Numbered from the stretch's first letter, positions 9,887 through 22,635 are shown. The stretch: 64,000 nt of DNA from Psoroptes ovis (GCA_002943765.1 PQWQ01000025.1:248001-312000); one strand, 5' to 3'. The notes: generated by a model not told the origin, from the sequence alone. Translations and numbers: made by a program.

Positions 9887-11995
9887 ATGGAAAAAATTGA
9901 CGAATTACCGGCCATGAAATTTCCATTCGAAGCCGCCAGCGATGGCCACATTATCAATATCCAAAGCACCAATAATGCTGATGGACACGATAATAATCAA
10001 TCAAACGACGAATTTTTGGCCAACATTCTGCAACAAAATTTCGATGAAAATCCCGTCGAAACAATTGAACAGCTAAAACGACTGATATATCTGCTACTGC
10101 ATTTCAAATACATGTCCGTATATCTACGAAAACAGCTGAGAAATTGTTTGGAAAAATCACGGCTTCAGCCTAAGGCCAAATCGGTTTTCTTAAATGAATC
10201 ATTATCGAATGATATTGATTATTGTTCCGAATTGTTAACGAAATGGCTTGAAAATCAGCAGCCAACAGCCTCATCAACAATGAATAAACATATTGAATCG
10301 ATAAGAAAATGTGAAAATTTCTATGAAAAACAGCTGAACAATGATCAAACGACGAATCAACCTTCATATTATTCATTGAAACAATTTCATCTCAATAATT
10401 CAATTGATTCAGGTGATAATCGTCAACAGCCACAGCAACAGCTATCGATAACAATCGATTTTGAACAATCAAATCAATCATCATTATCATCATCAATGAA
10501 TCAAGATGATCATTCAAATCAATCATTTTCGACAAATAATCAATCAATAGCCCTAGATACAACAACCAATGACCTTACAAATGATTTATTATTAGTTGAA
10601 TATCATTGTCAATTTGAAGGTTGCCGTTATCGATCCAAATCACTTCAACAGGTTACTGATCATGAAGAAAAACGTCATCTACGATTGATACATGAATGTA
10701 AATTTGATAATTGTCGTGAAACATTTACAGATATTACCGAGCTAAATTCACATATGTCAAATGTACATCTTAACTATAAACTTAAACGTGAAATTAAATC
10801 ATTTTTGAAATCGCTGACAACTGCTACTGATACCAGTGATCAGAATCAGGCTAAAAATGACCCGAAAACTACTGAAGTACCTGAGGCTAAATCGAATGAA
10901 CATGAAAAAAATGATTCGAATTTCGAATGTCAAGATTGTGGTAAAGGTTTTGCCATTCGAAAATATTTGAATCGTCATATTAAACGAATGCATCAAAAGA
11001 AGAGGACCCTGGATACGGCCAATAAGGAAGACAATGATGATGGTGATGGTGGCGTTGATGGTGATGAAGATGATTGCGGTGGTGATGGTGAAGGTGGTGG
11101 CGATGGTAATGGTGACGGTGACGCTATCGATGAAATCGATGGTAGCCCTAAGAAAAAGAAATTGAAAACCACCGCAGCTGATGAACCACGGGATAATTCG
11201 GCTGATGATTCTACTGGTGGTGATGGTAATGGTCAAAATGATCGAAATGACCAAAGACCAAAACGTTCGACACGAAATAATCGAAAAATGATTGAAACGT
11301 ACGAAGTTTTTGAATGTACCACCGAAAATTGTCAAGAAACATTTACATCAAAGTAAGTTTTGATTGATTTTCGAATAGATTTACAAGGCTATAACCTTTG
11401 ATTTATTGTTTCTAGATCTAAATATAATGAACATATACGTGTCAAACATCGAACCGATTATTTGACATGTAAATTTTGTGATAAATTATGTCCAACAAGA
11501 AATTCGTTGACCAATCATATATGGATTATGCATGAAGAAGGTGAATATCATTGTCCAATGGATAATTGTGATTTCATGTCCAAATTAAGGCGTGATCTTT
11601 TGAATCATAAAAAACTTCGCCATCACCGATATCGTAAATGTGATATGTGTGGTGAATCAATAATGGCATCAAGATTTCAACGACATAAAACCAGTGTACA
11701 TAAAATACGTAATTTTCCTTGTTCATGGCCAAGCTGTTTGAAAACGTTCCCGGATTCAAGTGCATTGAAAAATCATGTTCGTATTCATTTAAATTTCAAG
11801 CGGTTCCGCTGTACATGGCCTGATTGTGGTTATGCATCGGAACAACGTTTCACCGTCATCACTCATATACGTGTTTGTCATTTTAAATTACCACGTACCA
11901 AAAAGAAACAAATGGAATTGAACATTGTTAATGATGAACAATTACAAAATCCATATGATTATTTGGAAACTTGTCGTGAAGATATTTGTTTATGA
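9887..11995 (+). CDS. C2H2 zinc-finger protein with nine fingers (2 exons)
   Basis: Exons 9887-11352 and 11416-11995 (63 bp intron) encode 681 residues. The start at 9887 (MEKIDELPAMKF) has A at -3 and G at +4; an in-frame ATG at 9809 has a poor context and would add 26 residues. Nine C2H2 fingers can be counted: two near residues 240-300 (YHCQFEGC and HECKFDNC types), one at about 345 (FECQDCGKGF), and six at the C-terminus beginning FECTTENC, which straddles the intron. Between fingers 3 and 4 lies a G/D-rich acidic tract from GGTGAT repeats, then a basic segment (PKKKKLKT) that may be a nuclear signal. Several fingers have a C-x4-C spacing with aromatic residues as in TFIIIA/GLI-like proteins. 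DNA-binding is expected; target and orthologue are unknown. Confidence 0.85.
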
Positions 11996-13399
11996 ATATG
12001 TATTTTATTATAATAAATTTATTTTGATCAATTTGTCAAATTTTTTTTAAGGGTTGAAATAGTCGAAATGCCCAATGCGCAACATCGGATGAGCAATTTT
12101 AATCAAAGAAATGAAAATTTTCAAAAAAGCAAAGACTAAAAGCCTTAGATTTTTTCGAAAAAATTAAAGACTATAGCCTTTGCTTTTTTCAGAAAAATTG
12201 CCAGTCTATTGCCTTTGATTTTTCTCAAAAAAGATGGCAGTCTATAGCCTTTGCTTTTTTCAGAAAAATTGCCAGTCTATTGCCTTTGATTTTTCTCAAA
12301 AAAGATGGCAGTCTATTGCCTTTGCTTTTTCTCAAAAAGATGGCAGTCTATAGCCTTTGCTTTTTCTGAGAAAAGATGGCAGTCTATAGCCTTTGCTTTT
12401 TCTGAGAAAAGATGGCAGTCTATAGCCTTTGCTTTTTCTGAGAAAAGATGGCAGTCTATAGCCTTTGCTTTTTCTGAGAAAAGATGGCAGTCTATAGCCT
12501 TTGCCTTTTCAGAAAAAAGATGCCAGTCTATTGCCTTTGCTTTTTCTCAAAAAGATGGCAGTCTATAGCCTTTGCTTTTTTCAGAAAAATTGCCAGTCTA
12601 TTGCCTTTGATTTTTCTGAAAAAAGATGGCAGTCTATAGTCTTTGCTTTTTCTGAGAAAAGATGGCAGTCTATAGCCTTTGATTTTTCTGAAAAAATTGC
12701 CTTACTATAGCCTTTGATTTTTGTGAAAAAAGATGGCAGTCTATTGCCTTTGATTTTTCTGAAAAAAGATGGCAGTCTATTGCCTTTGATTTTTTTGAGA
12801 AAAATTGCCTTACTATAACCTTTGTTTTTTGTGAAAAAAGATGGCAGTCTATTGCCTTTGATTTTTCTGAAAAAATTGCCTTACTATAGCCTTTGATTTT
12901 TTTGAGAAAAATTGCCTTACTATAGCCTTTGATTTTTTTGAGAAAAATTGCCTTACTATAGCCTTTGATTTTTGTGAAAAAAGATGGCAGTCTATTGCCT
13001 TTGATTTTTTTGAGAAAAATTGCCTTACTATAGCCTTTGATTTTTTTGAGAAAAATTGCCTTACTATAACCTTTGATTTTTGTGAAAAAAGATGGCAGTC
13101 TATTGCCTTTGCTTTTTCTCAAAAAGATGGCAGTCTATAGCCTTTGCCTTTTCAGAAAAAAGATGGCAGTCTATTGCCTTTGATTTTTCTGAAAAAAGAT
13201 GGCAGTCTATTGCCTTTGATTTTTCTGAAAAAAGATGGCAGTCTATTGCCTTTGATTTTTTCAAAAAAAATTGCCAGTCTATTGCCTTTGATTTTTTCAG
13301 AAAAATTGCCAGTCTATTGCCTTTGCTTTTTTCAGAAAAATTGCCAGTGTATAGCCTTTGATTTTTCTCAAAAAAGATGGCAGTCTATTGCCTTTGATT

Positions 13400-16300
13400 T
13401 TTTCAAAAAAAATTGCCAGTCTATTGCCTTTGATTTTTTCAGAAAAATTGCCAGTCTATTGCCTTTGCTTTTTTCAGAAAAATTGCCAGTGTATAGCCTT
13501 TGATTTTTCTGAAAAAAGATGGCAGTCTATTGCCTTTGATTTTTCTCAAAAAAGATGGCAGTCTATTGCCTTTGCTTTTTTCAGAAAAATTGCCAGTCTA
13601 TAGCCTTTGCCTTTTCAGAAAAAAGATGGCAGTCTATTGCCTTTGATTTTTCTGAAAAAATTGCCTTACTATAGCCTTTGATTTTTTCAGAAAAATTGCC
13701 AGTGTATAGCCTTTGCTTTTTCTCAAAAAGATGGCAGTCTATAGCCTTTGCTTTTTTCAGAAAAATTGCCAGTCTATTGCCTTTGCTTTTTCTCAAAAAG
13801 ATGGCAGTCTATAGCCTTTGCCTTTTCAGAAAAAAGATGGCAGTCTATTGCCTTTGATTTTTCTGAAAAAATTGCCTTACTATAGCCTTTGATTTTTTCA
13901 GAAAAATTGCCAGTCTATTGCCTTTGCTTTTTCTCAAAAAGATGGCAGTCTATAGCCTTTGCCTTTTCAGAAAAAAGATGGCAGTCTATTGCCTTTGATT
14001 TTTCTGAAAAAAGATGGCAGTCTATTGCCTTTGATTTTTTCAGAAAAATTGCCAGTCTATTGCCTTTGCTTTTTTCAGAAAAATTGCCAGTGTATAGCCT
14101 TTGATTTTTCTCAAAAAAGATGGCAGTCTATTGCCTTTGCTTTTTTCAGAAAAATTGCCAGTCTATAGCCTTTGCCTTTTCAGAAAAAAGATGGCAGTCT
14201 ATTGCCTTTGATTTTTCTGAAAAAAGATGGCAGTCTATAGCCTTTGCTTTTTTCAGAAAAATTGCCAGTCTATTGCCTTTGCTTTTTCTCAAAAAAGATG
14301 GCAGTCTATAGCCTTTGCTTTTTTCAGAAAAATTGCCAGTCTATAGTCTTTGCTTTTTCAGAGAAAAGATGGCAGTCTATTGCCTTTGATTTTTCTCAAA
14401 AAAGATGGCAGTCTATTGCCTTTGCTTTTTCTGAGAAAAGATGGCAGTCTATAGCCTTTGAATTTTCAGAAAAAAGATGCCAGTCTATTGCCTTTGCTTT
14501 TTCTCAAAAAGATGGCAGTCTATAGCCTTTGCTTTTTTCAGAAAAATTGCCAGTCTATTGCCTTTGATTTTTCTGAAAAAAGATGGCAGTCTATAGTCTT
14601 TGCTTTTTCTGAGAAAAGATGGCAGTCTATAACCTTTGATTTTTCTGAAAAAAGATGGCAGTCTATTGCCTTTGATTTTTCTGAAAAAAGATGGCAGTCT
14701 ATTGCCTTTGATTTTTTTGAAAAAATTGCCAGTCTATTGCCTTTGATTTTTTCAAAAAAATTGCCAGTCTATAGCCTTTGATTTTTCTGAAAAAAGATGG
14801 CAGTCTATAGTCTTTGCTTTTTCTGAGAAAAGATGGCAGTCTATAACCTTTGCTTTTTCTCAAAAAGATGGCAGTCTATAGCCTTTGCTTTTTTCAGAAA
14901 AATTGCCAGTCTATTGCCTTTGATTTTTCTGAAAAAATTGCCTTACTATAGCCTTTGATTTTTGTGAAAAAAGATGGCAGTCTATTGCCTTTGATTTTTC
15001 TGAAAAAATTGCCTTACTATAGCCTTTGATTTTTCTGAAAAAATTGCCTTACTATAGCCTTTGATTTTTGTGAAAAAATTGCCAGTCTATTGCCTTTGAT
15101 TTTTCTGAAAAAATTGCCTTACTATAGCCTTTGATTTTTCTGAAAAAATTGCCTTACTATAGCCTTTGTTTTTTGTGAAAAAAGATGGCAGTCTATTGCC
15201 TTTGATTTTTCTGAAAAAATTGCCTTACTATAGCCTTTGATTTTTCTGAAAAAATTGCCTTACTATAGCCTTTGATTTTTCTGAAAAAATTGCCTTACTA
15301 TAGCCTTTGATTTTTCTGAAAAAATTGCCTTACTATAGCCTTTGATTTTTGTGAAAAAATTGCCAGTCTATTGCCTTTGATTTTTCTGAAAAAATTGCCT
15401 TACTATAGCCTTTGATTTTTGTGAAAAAATTGCCAGTCTATTGCCTTTGATTTTTCTGAAAAAATTGCCAGTCTATAGCCTTTGATTTTTGTGAAAAAAT
15501 TGCCAGTCTATTGCCTTTGATTTTTCTGAAAAAATTGCCTTACTATAGCCTTTGATTTTTCTGAAAAAATTGCCTTACTATAGCCTTTGATTTTTCTGAA
15601 AAAATTGCCTTACTATAGCCTTTGATTTTTCTGAAAAAATTGCCTTACTATAGCCTTTGATTTTTCTGAAAAAATTGCCTTACTATAGCCTTTGATTTTT
15701 GTGAAAAAATTGCCAGTCTATTGCCTTTGATTTTTCTGAAAAAATTGCCAGTCTATTGCCTTTGATTTTTGTGAAAAAATTGCCAGTCTATAGCCTTTGA
15801 TTTTTGTGAAAAAAGATGGCAGTCTATTGCCTTTGCTTTTTCTGAAAAAAGATGGCAATGTTCAGCCTTTGATTTTTCTGAAAAAATTGCCTTACTATAG
15901 CCTTTGCTTTTTTCAGAAAAATTGCCAGTCTATTGCCTTTGCTTTTTTCAGAAAAATTGCCAGTCTATTGCCTTTGCTTTTTCTCAAAAAAGATGGCAGT
16001 CTATTGCCTTTGATTTTTTCAGAAAAATTGCCAGTGTATAGCCTTTGCTTTTTTTGAAAAAAGATGGCAGTCTATAGCCTTTGATTTTTTCAGAAAAATT
16101 GCCAGTGTATAGCCTTTGCTTTTTTTGAAAAAAGATGGCAGTCTATAGCCTTTGATTTTTTCAAAAAAAATTGCCAGTCTATTGCCTTTGATTTTTTCAG
16201 AAAAATTGCCAGTCTATTGCCTTTGCTTTTTTCAGAAAAATTGCCAGTGTATAGCCTTTGATTTTTCTCAAAAAAGATGGCAGTCTATTGCCTTTGCTTT

Positions 16301-18250
16301 TTTCAGAAAAATTGCCAGTATATAGCCTTTGCCTTTTCAGAAAAAAGATGGCAGTCTATTGCCTTTGATTTTTCTGAAAAAATTGCCTTACTATAGCCTT
16401 TGATTTTTTCAGAAAAATTGCCAGTGTATAGCCTTTGCTTTTTCTCAAAAAGATGGCAGTCTATAGCCTTTGCTTTTTTCAGAAAAATTGCCAGTCTATT
16501 GCCTTTGCTTTTTCTCAAAAAAGATGGCAGTCTATAGCCTTTGCTTTTTTCAGAAAAATTGCCAGTCTATAGTCTTTGCTTTTTCAGAGAAAAGATGGCA
16601 GTCTATTGCCTTTGATTTTTCTCAAAAAAGATGGCAGTCTATTGCCTTTGCTTTTTCTGAGAAAAGATGGCAGTCTATAGCCTTTGAATTTTCAGAAAAA
16701 AGATGCCAGTCTATTGCCTTTGCTTTTTCTCAAAAAGATGGCAGTCTATAGCCTTTGCTTTTTTCAGAAAAATTGCCAGTCTATTGCCTTTGATTTTTCT
16801 GAAAAAAGATGGCAGTCTATAGTCTTTGCTTTTTCTGAGAAAAGATGGCAGTCTATAACCTTTGATTTTTCTGAAAAAAGATGGCAGTCTATTGCCTTTG
16901 ATTTTTCTGAAAAAAGATGGCAGTCTATTGCCTTTGATTTTTTTGAAAAAATTGCCAGTCTATAGCCTTTGATTTTTCTGAAAAAAGATGGCAGTCTATA
17001 GTCTTTGCTTTTTCTGAGAAAAGATGGCAGTCTATAACCTTTGCTTTTTCTCAAAAAGATGGCAGTCTATAGCCTTTGCTTTTTTCAGAAAAATTGCCAG
17101 TCTATTGCCTTTGATTTTTCTGAAAAAAGATGGCAGTCTATTGCCTTTGATTTTTCTGAAAAAATTGCCTTACTATAGCCTTTGATTTTTGTGAAAAAAG
17201 ATGGCAGTCTATTGCCTTTGATTTTTCTGAAAAAATTGCCTTACTATAGCCTTTGATTTTTCTGAAAAAATTGCCTTACTATAGCCTTTGATTTTTGTGA
17301 AAAAATTGCCAGTCTATTGCCTTTGATTTTTCTGAAAAAAGATGGCAGTCTATTGCCTTTGATTTTTCTGAAAAAATTGCCTTACTATAGCCTTTGATTT
17401 TTGTGAAAAAAGATGGCAGTCTATTGCCTTTGATTTTTCTGAAAAAATTGCCTTACTATAGCCTTTGATTTTTCTGAAAAAATTGCCTTACTATAGCCTT
17501 TGATTTTTCTGAAAAAATTGCCTTACTATAGCCTTTGTTTTTTGTGAAAAAAGATGGCAGTCTATTGCCTTTGATTTTTCTGAAAAAATTGCCTTACTAT
17601 AGCCTTTGATTTTTCTGAAAAAATTGCCTTACTATAGCCTTTGATTTTTCTGAAAAAATTGCCTTACTATAGCCTTTGATTTTTCTGAAAAAATTGCCTT
17701 ACTATAGCCTTTGATTTTTCTGAAAAAATTGCCTTACTATAGCCTTTGATTTTTGTGAAAAAATTGCCAGTCTATTGCCTTTGATTTTTCTGAAAAAATT
17801 GCCTTACTATAGCCTTTGATTTTTGTGAAAAAATTGCCAGTCTATTGCCTTTGATTTTTCTGAAAAAATTGCCTTACTATAGCCTTTGATTTTTGTGAAA
17901 AAATTGCCAGTCTATTGCCTTTGATTTTTCTGAAAAAATTGCCTTACTATAGCCTTTGATTTTTGTGAAAAAATTGCCAGTCTATTGCCTTTGATTTTTG
18001 TGAAAAAATTGCCAGTCTATAGCCTTTGATTTTTGTGAAAAAAGATGGCAGTCTATTGCCTTTGCTTTTTCTGAAAAAAGATGGCAATGTTCAGCCTTTG
18101 ATTTTTCTGAAAAAATTGCCTTACTATAGCCTTTGCTTTTTTCAGAAAAATTGCCAGTCTATTGCCTTTGCTTTTTTCAGAAAAATTGCCAGTCTATTGC
18201 CTTTGCTTTTTCTCAAAAAAGATGGCAGTCTATAGCATTTGATTTTTCTG
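13400..18250. repeat. Higher-order duplication inside the minisatellite (about 2.2 kb period)
   Basis: Long stretches recur with an offset of 2226-2229 bp: 14244-14525 matches 16470-16751, 14458-14760 matches 16684-16965, and 15797-15990 matches 18026-18220, including the rare unit GATGGCAATGTTCAGCC. Segment 13581-13796 recurs at 16303-16518 with an offset of 2722, so about 496 bp differs between copies. Confidence 0.85.
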
Positions 18251-18439
18251 AAAAAAGATGGCAGTCTATTGCCTTTGATTTTTTCAGAAAAATTGCCAGT
18301 GTATAGCCTTTGCTTTTTTTGAAAAAAGATGGCAGTCTATAGCCTTTGATTTTTTCAGAAAAATTGCCAGTGTATAGCCTTTGCTTTTTTTGAAAAAAGA
18401 TGGCAGTCTATAGCCTTTGATTTTTTCAGAAAAATTGCC

Positions 18440-18500
18440 AGTGTATAGCCTGTGTATAGCATTTGCTCTTTTTGAAAAATCAAAGGCTATAGACTGGCAA
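18440..18500. repeat. Inversion junction of the minisatellite
   Basis: The forward units end with a disturbed segment (GTGTATAGCCTGTGTATAGC ATTTGCTC) and the sequence continues as reverse-complement units (AAAAATCAAAGGCTATAGAC). This point separates a 6.3 kb arm from a 1.2 kb arm. Confidence 0.9.
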
Positions 18501-19693
18501 TTTTTCTGAAAAAATCAAAGGCAATAGACTGGCAATTTTTCTGAAAAAAGCAAAGGCTATAGTAAGGCAATTTTTTCAGAAAAATCAAAGGCTATAGTAA
18601 GGCAATTTTTTCAGAAAAATCAAAGGCTGAACATTGCCATCTTTTTTCAGAAAAAGCAAAGGCAATAGACTGCCATCTTTTTTCAAAAAAATCAAAGGCT
18701 ATAGTAAGGCAATTTTTTCAGAAAAATCAAAGGCTGAACATTGCCATCTTTTTTCAGAAAAATCAAAGGCAATAGACTGCCATCTTTTTTCACAAAAATC
18801 AAAGGCTATAGTAAGGCAATTTTTTCAGAAAAATCAAAGGCTATAGTAAGGCAATTTTTTCAGAAAAATCAAAGGCTATAGTAAGGCAATTTTTTCAGAA
18901 AAATCAAAGGCTATAGTAAGGCAATTTTTTCAGAAAAATCAAAGGCTGAACATTGCCATCTTTTTTCAGAAAAATCAAAGGCAATAGACTGCCATCTTTT
19001 TTCACAAAAATCAAAGGCTATAGTAAGGCAATTTTTTCAGAAAAATCAAAGGCTATAGTAAGGCAATTTTTTCAGAAAAATCAAAGGCTATAGTAAGGCA
19101 ATTTTTTCAGAAAAATCAAAGGCTATAGTAAGGCAATTTTTTCAGAAAAATCAAAGGCTATAGTAAGGCAATTTTTTCAGAAAAATCAAAGGCAATAGAC
19201 TGGCAATTTTTTCAAAAAAATCAAATGCAATAGACTGGCAATTTTTTCAGAAAAATCAAAGGCTATACACTGGCAATTTTTTTGAAAAAATCAAAGGCTA
19301 TACACTGGCAATTTTTTTGAAAAAATCAAAGGCTATACACTGGCAATTTTTTCAGAAAAATCAAAGGCTATAGTAAGGCAATTTTTTCAGAAAAATCAAA
19401 GGCTATAGTAAGGCAATTTTTTCAGAAAAATCAAAGGCTATAGTAAGGCAATTTTTTCAGAAAAATCAAAGGCAATAGACTGGCAATTTTTTCAAAAAAA
19501 TCAAATGCAATAGACTGGCAATTTTTTCAGAAAAATCAAAGGCAATAGACTGCCATCTTTTTTCAGAAAAATCAAAGGCTATACACTGGCAATTTTTTTG
19601 AAAAAATCAAAGGCTATACACTGGCAATTTTTTTGAAAAAATCAAAGGCTATACACTGGCAATTTTTTCAGAAAAAGCAAAGGCTATAGAAAA

Positions 19694-20431
19694 TTTTTCG
19701 ATTAGTACCAAGTTTATATCTAAATGTTTTCATATACTTACTATTTGTTGTCTTAAGCGGATTATTTATTTGTTTATCAATTTTTTTCAATTTTCTCTCA
19801 AAATCAAATCGATTCGATGCAACATATTTAAATGATCAAAAAAAAGTTTATTAATATTCCAATCAAATACTTTAATAATTATTTCACCCATCCGATAGTC
19901 ATTTATCAAAACAAGTTATTTGATTATTATTAATTCATTTGGAAATTATTACAATATCATCATCATCTATTAGATTGTCCCATAAGTTTTTGCCGTTTTT
20001 TGAATTTTTTTTTCATTCAAAAAACGGCAAGAACTTATGGGACAACCCAATATTTTTCATTCATTACATTTCAATATAAAAATGTGTCATTCTCTGATTT
20101 GATTTCTTTTTTCTTCGAATATTAAATAATAAGATTTGAAATATTTTTCAAATATCAATTTCTATTTATGGCCAAATATAAATCAGTTGATATATCAGTT
20201 CCATATGTGCTTCAATAGATTTGATATTCAATTTCAATTTCATATGTTACACTGTATATCATATGTGTTTCGTTCAATAAATTTTTTTGTTTTTTTTTCA
20301 AACAGATAAAAAATAAATATATGAGATCAAATCAATATGCAATGAGTGAATACAAACGGCTCATTGGTCATTGGTCATTTTGATCATTTTGATTATTTGG
20401 ATTATTTTGATCATTATTTTGATTATTATTA
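19694..20431. other. Intergenic region 3' of the GPCR gene
   Basis: AT-rich, with one subfamily B MITE. It holds the 3' untranslated region of the GPCR gene on the minus strand. No coding sequence is visible. Confidence 0.5.
19970..20050. mobile_element. MITE subfamily B, copy 9
   Basis: Ends TTAGATTGTCCCATAAGTTT and AACTTATGGGACAACCCAA with an extended GCCGTTTTTTGAA stem. It is the second copy of the subfamily seen at 6007-6087. Confidence 0.88.
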
Positions 20432-22635
20432 CTAAATCTTGATGATGTCCCCGGTTCTGGTATCGAATGTATGTCCAATAATCATTTGATTTCGGTCTTT
20501 GGTCGATTCGGTAAATCGACAAATTGAATGAATAAATTTAAGAAAACCTTTTTGAAATCGGCTACTCATCGTTAAATAAATCAATGGATTAATTGATGAA
20601 TGAAGAAAACCGAATAGATTTATACTAAGCATTGTAAAATAATAATCATGTTTTGTGAAGAAATTTTCTCGTTGATATTGTGTAATTATTGTTATCCAAA
20701 AATATGGTGTCCATGCAATCGTAAACGATATGACAACGACCAAAATCATTTTACCAACTTTTCTACGGCTAATTTCTTGCCGTAACAGGCTTCCTTGGCC
20801 ATATGAAATGGTTGTACGTAGTAATGCACGTGCAATACAAAAACAAGTAAAACCAATCAATGACAATGGTATCAGATAAAGGCTAATGAATAATATTGTA
20901 AAATAAATTCGACGAAATTCATCATCGAATGTTGATATACATGTTAGCCTTGCTATTGTGCCGTATTCACTTTTCAGTACATTAATCACAGCAAGCGAAC
21001 CTTGTAATAGATTCGGTAACGATGCAATCGATGATAATGACCATACGGCCAACAATATACGAAATGTACGCCGTTTTCCTTGTTGCATACGACTTTTTAA
21101 TGGATGAACGATGGCAAAATATCTTAAAATAATCAGAATAAATAAGCAAATATCGAAAAAATGTAATAAAATTCAATTCATTAATCAAGGATTATAAGTT
21201 TCTTAATAAGTAAAATAAAAAAAATAATTAGTCTTATCTATATTCGTTGTGATTTATATTTATATTTATATATAAATCGAATTATGTAAATTTTATCTTG
21301 CCGAGTACCTAAAAAAATGTATGCAAATATTTGGCTGTCCAGAAAGTTCTGTCCGATTTTCATGATCAACTTTCGGTTGATTAAGCGGAATGAACTTTTC
21401 GGACAACCTAATATTAATGACTATTGGGAAATCATTGATCACATGGCTGGCAAAAAAAAAAAAAAAAATCTAATCACAAACAGCAGCAACAACAACTAAA
21501 TTAAATGAACATCCATTTAATTTTTGTTATTACACTTATTTGTATTTGGTTGTCCGAAAAGTTCTGACCGATTTGAATGAGCTACTATATTGATTTAGCG
21601 GAATGAACTTTAAGGACAAGCTAATAACGAAACTAATCAAAAAATGATGATTTTGATACATTTTAATGAATTTTTGAAAATTTTTCAGAAAATTTTCAAA
21701 TGAAATTAGACTCATTTCTAATGTATTCTGATGTATCGAGATTTTCTGATTACACATTTTGAAATGAGAAAATCTCCATAGAATTTCAATGTATAACGTG
21801 ATTTCCATTGAAATCATGAGAAAAGACTATTTTTCTAAGAATTTATGGAAAAAAAATTAATAAAATTCTAAGAAATTAGTTTCCTGGAAAATTCGTTTTG
21901 CAAGACTTTTTCAGGAAATTCTCTTTCGGAATAATAAGCTTTCAGACGGACCAATCACATTTCAACAAATAAAGCTCAAGAATATTAATGTGAAGCGAAG
22001 AGAAAAAAAATTAAATTTCAAAATAAAATTTCAAAGGTTGTCCTCAAAGTTCATTCAGCTTAATCACAATAGATTTGTTCATGCTAATCAGCCAAAACTT
22101 TTCGGACACGCTAATATAATCATCAAAACATCAAAATATACCTTTCAAAACATATGGCAACCAATGTTAGTAGACTAGCAAATACCATAACTGATTGTAG
22201 AAATGATATGATTGTACACCATAAATCATTCAATGCTAACCATTCGGCTGGTGCTAACAGTTCCAACATTTTGGTTGGTAATACAAACACGCTAATAAGA
22301 ATATCACAAAATGCTAAATTAACAATATAATAATTAACAATTGTACGCATTTTATGATTTGTAATGACAATTTGGATGATCAATATATTGCCAAAAGCAG
22401 CACTTAACATAATGATTATGTAAAAAAATATAAATATTAATCGTATCAACGGTATTTGTGTTAAATCTGGATATGGATCATCTATTTGTTGTTGTTGTTG
22501 TTGTTCTTGTGATTGATCATCGATAATGGTCGATAATTCCAATTGTTGTTGCATAAATGAATCCATAATAATAATAATCGATGATATCGATGTGGTTAAA
22601 TCTTCATTGTCATTGATAACATTATCAATAGTCAT
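20432..22635 (-). CDS. Rhodopsin-like (class A) GPCR, probably a neuropeptide receptor (2 exons)
   Basis: Exons 22142-22635 and 20432-21122 join at GAAAG/ATATTTT to give 394 residues. The splice rebuilds the E-R-Y motif at the end of TM3 (CFERYFAIVHPLKSR). Other class A marks are N in TM1 (AAFGNILI), LAFCD in TM2, W before the TM3 cysteine (LWCTII), the loop-2 cysteine (LTCIS), TM6 with AWTPYFW in place of CWxP, and NPLIY in TM7. The N-terminus (~60 residues) is Q/N/D-rich and no signal peptide is evident. Peptide-receptor assignment rests on the TM3/TM7 style and is inference; trissin-, RYamide- or TRH-like receptors are candidates. The 1019 bp intron carries three MITEs. Confidence 0.87.
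21331..21411 (-). mobile_element. mariner-like MITE, copy 10 (GPCR intron)
   Basis: Left end slightly decayed (TTGGCTGTCCAGAAAGTTC), right end intact, interior reversed. It lies in the GPCR intron. Confidence 0.88.
21546..21624 (-). mobile_element. mariner-like MITE, copy 11 (decayed, GPCR intron)
   Basis: Left end intact (TTGGTTGTCCGAAAAGTTC); right end mutated (GAACTTTAAGGACAAGCTAA). Interior reversed. Confidence 0.8.
22034..22114 (+). mobile_element. mariner-like MITE, copy 12 (decayed, GPCR intron)
   Basis: Both ends carry substitutions (AAGGTTGTCCTCAAAGTTC and CTTTTCGGACACGCTAA); the interior is in + orientation. It lies 27 bp from the splice donor of exon 1. Confidence 0.8.

Larger units (their letters stand above)
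12118..19693. repeat. Minisatellite array with inverted orientation (about 7.6 kb, 35-38 bp units)
   Basis: Roughly 200 tandem units with the core GCCTTTGATTTTTCTG followed by A-rich sequence. Two interleaved families end in GATGGCAGTCTATT or in TTGCCTTACTATA; a TTGCCAGTCTAT form is intermediate. From 12.1 to about 18.46 kb the units read in one direction. From about 18.47 to 19.69 kb they read as the reverse complement. The array lies between convergent 3' ends (C2H2 gene, GPCR). Open frames in it (repeated WQSIAFDFSEKR-type peptides) are by-products of a unit length near 36 bp and appear on both strands, so I annotate no protein. Confidence 0.97.

Noticed and set aside
10799..11335. Minus-strand frame of 178 codons
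   Set aside because: Shadow of the C2H2 gene's acidic GAT/GGT repeat region read on the other strand.
12305..18846. Many 60-150 codon frames in the minisatellite on both strands (WQSIAFDFSEKR or SKAIDCHLF types)
   Set aside because: They arise because units near 36 bp keep frame without stops. They shift whenever a 35 bp unit occurs, occur on both strands and lack any domain.
12200..19600. AAGATGGCAG in the minisatellite as a CTCF site array
   Set aside because: It lacks the CCA half of the motif. The resemblance to the AGATGGCAG part alone is too weak to claim.
12118..19693. CRISPR-like array
   Set aside because: Units are contiguous with no unique spacers, and the genome is eukaryotic.
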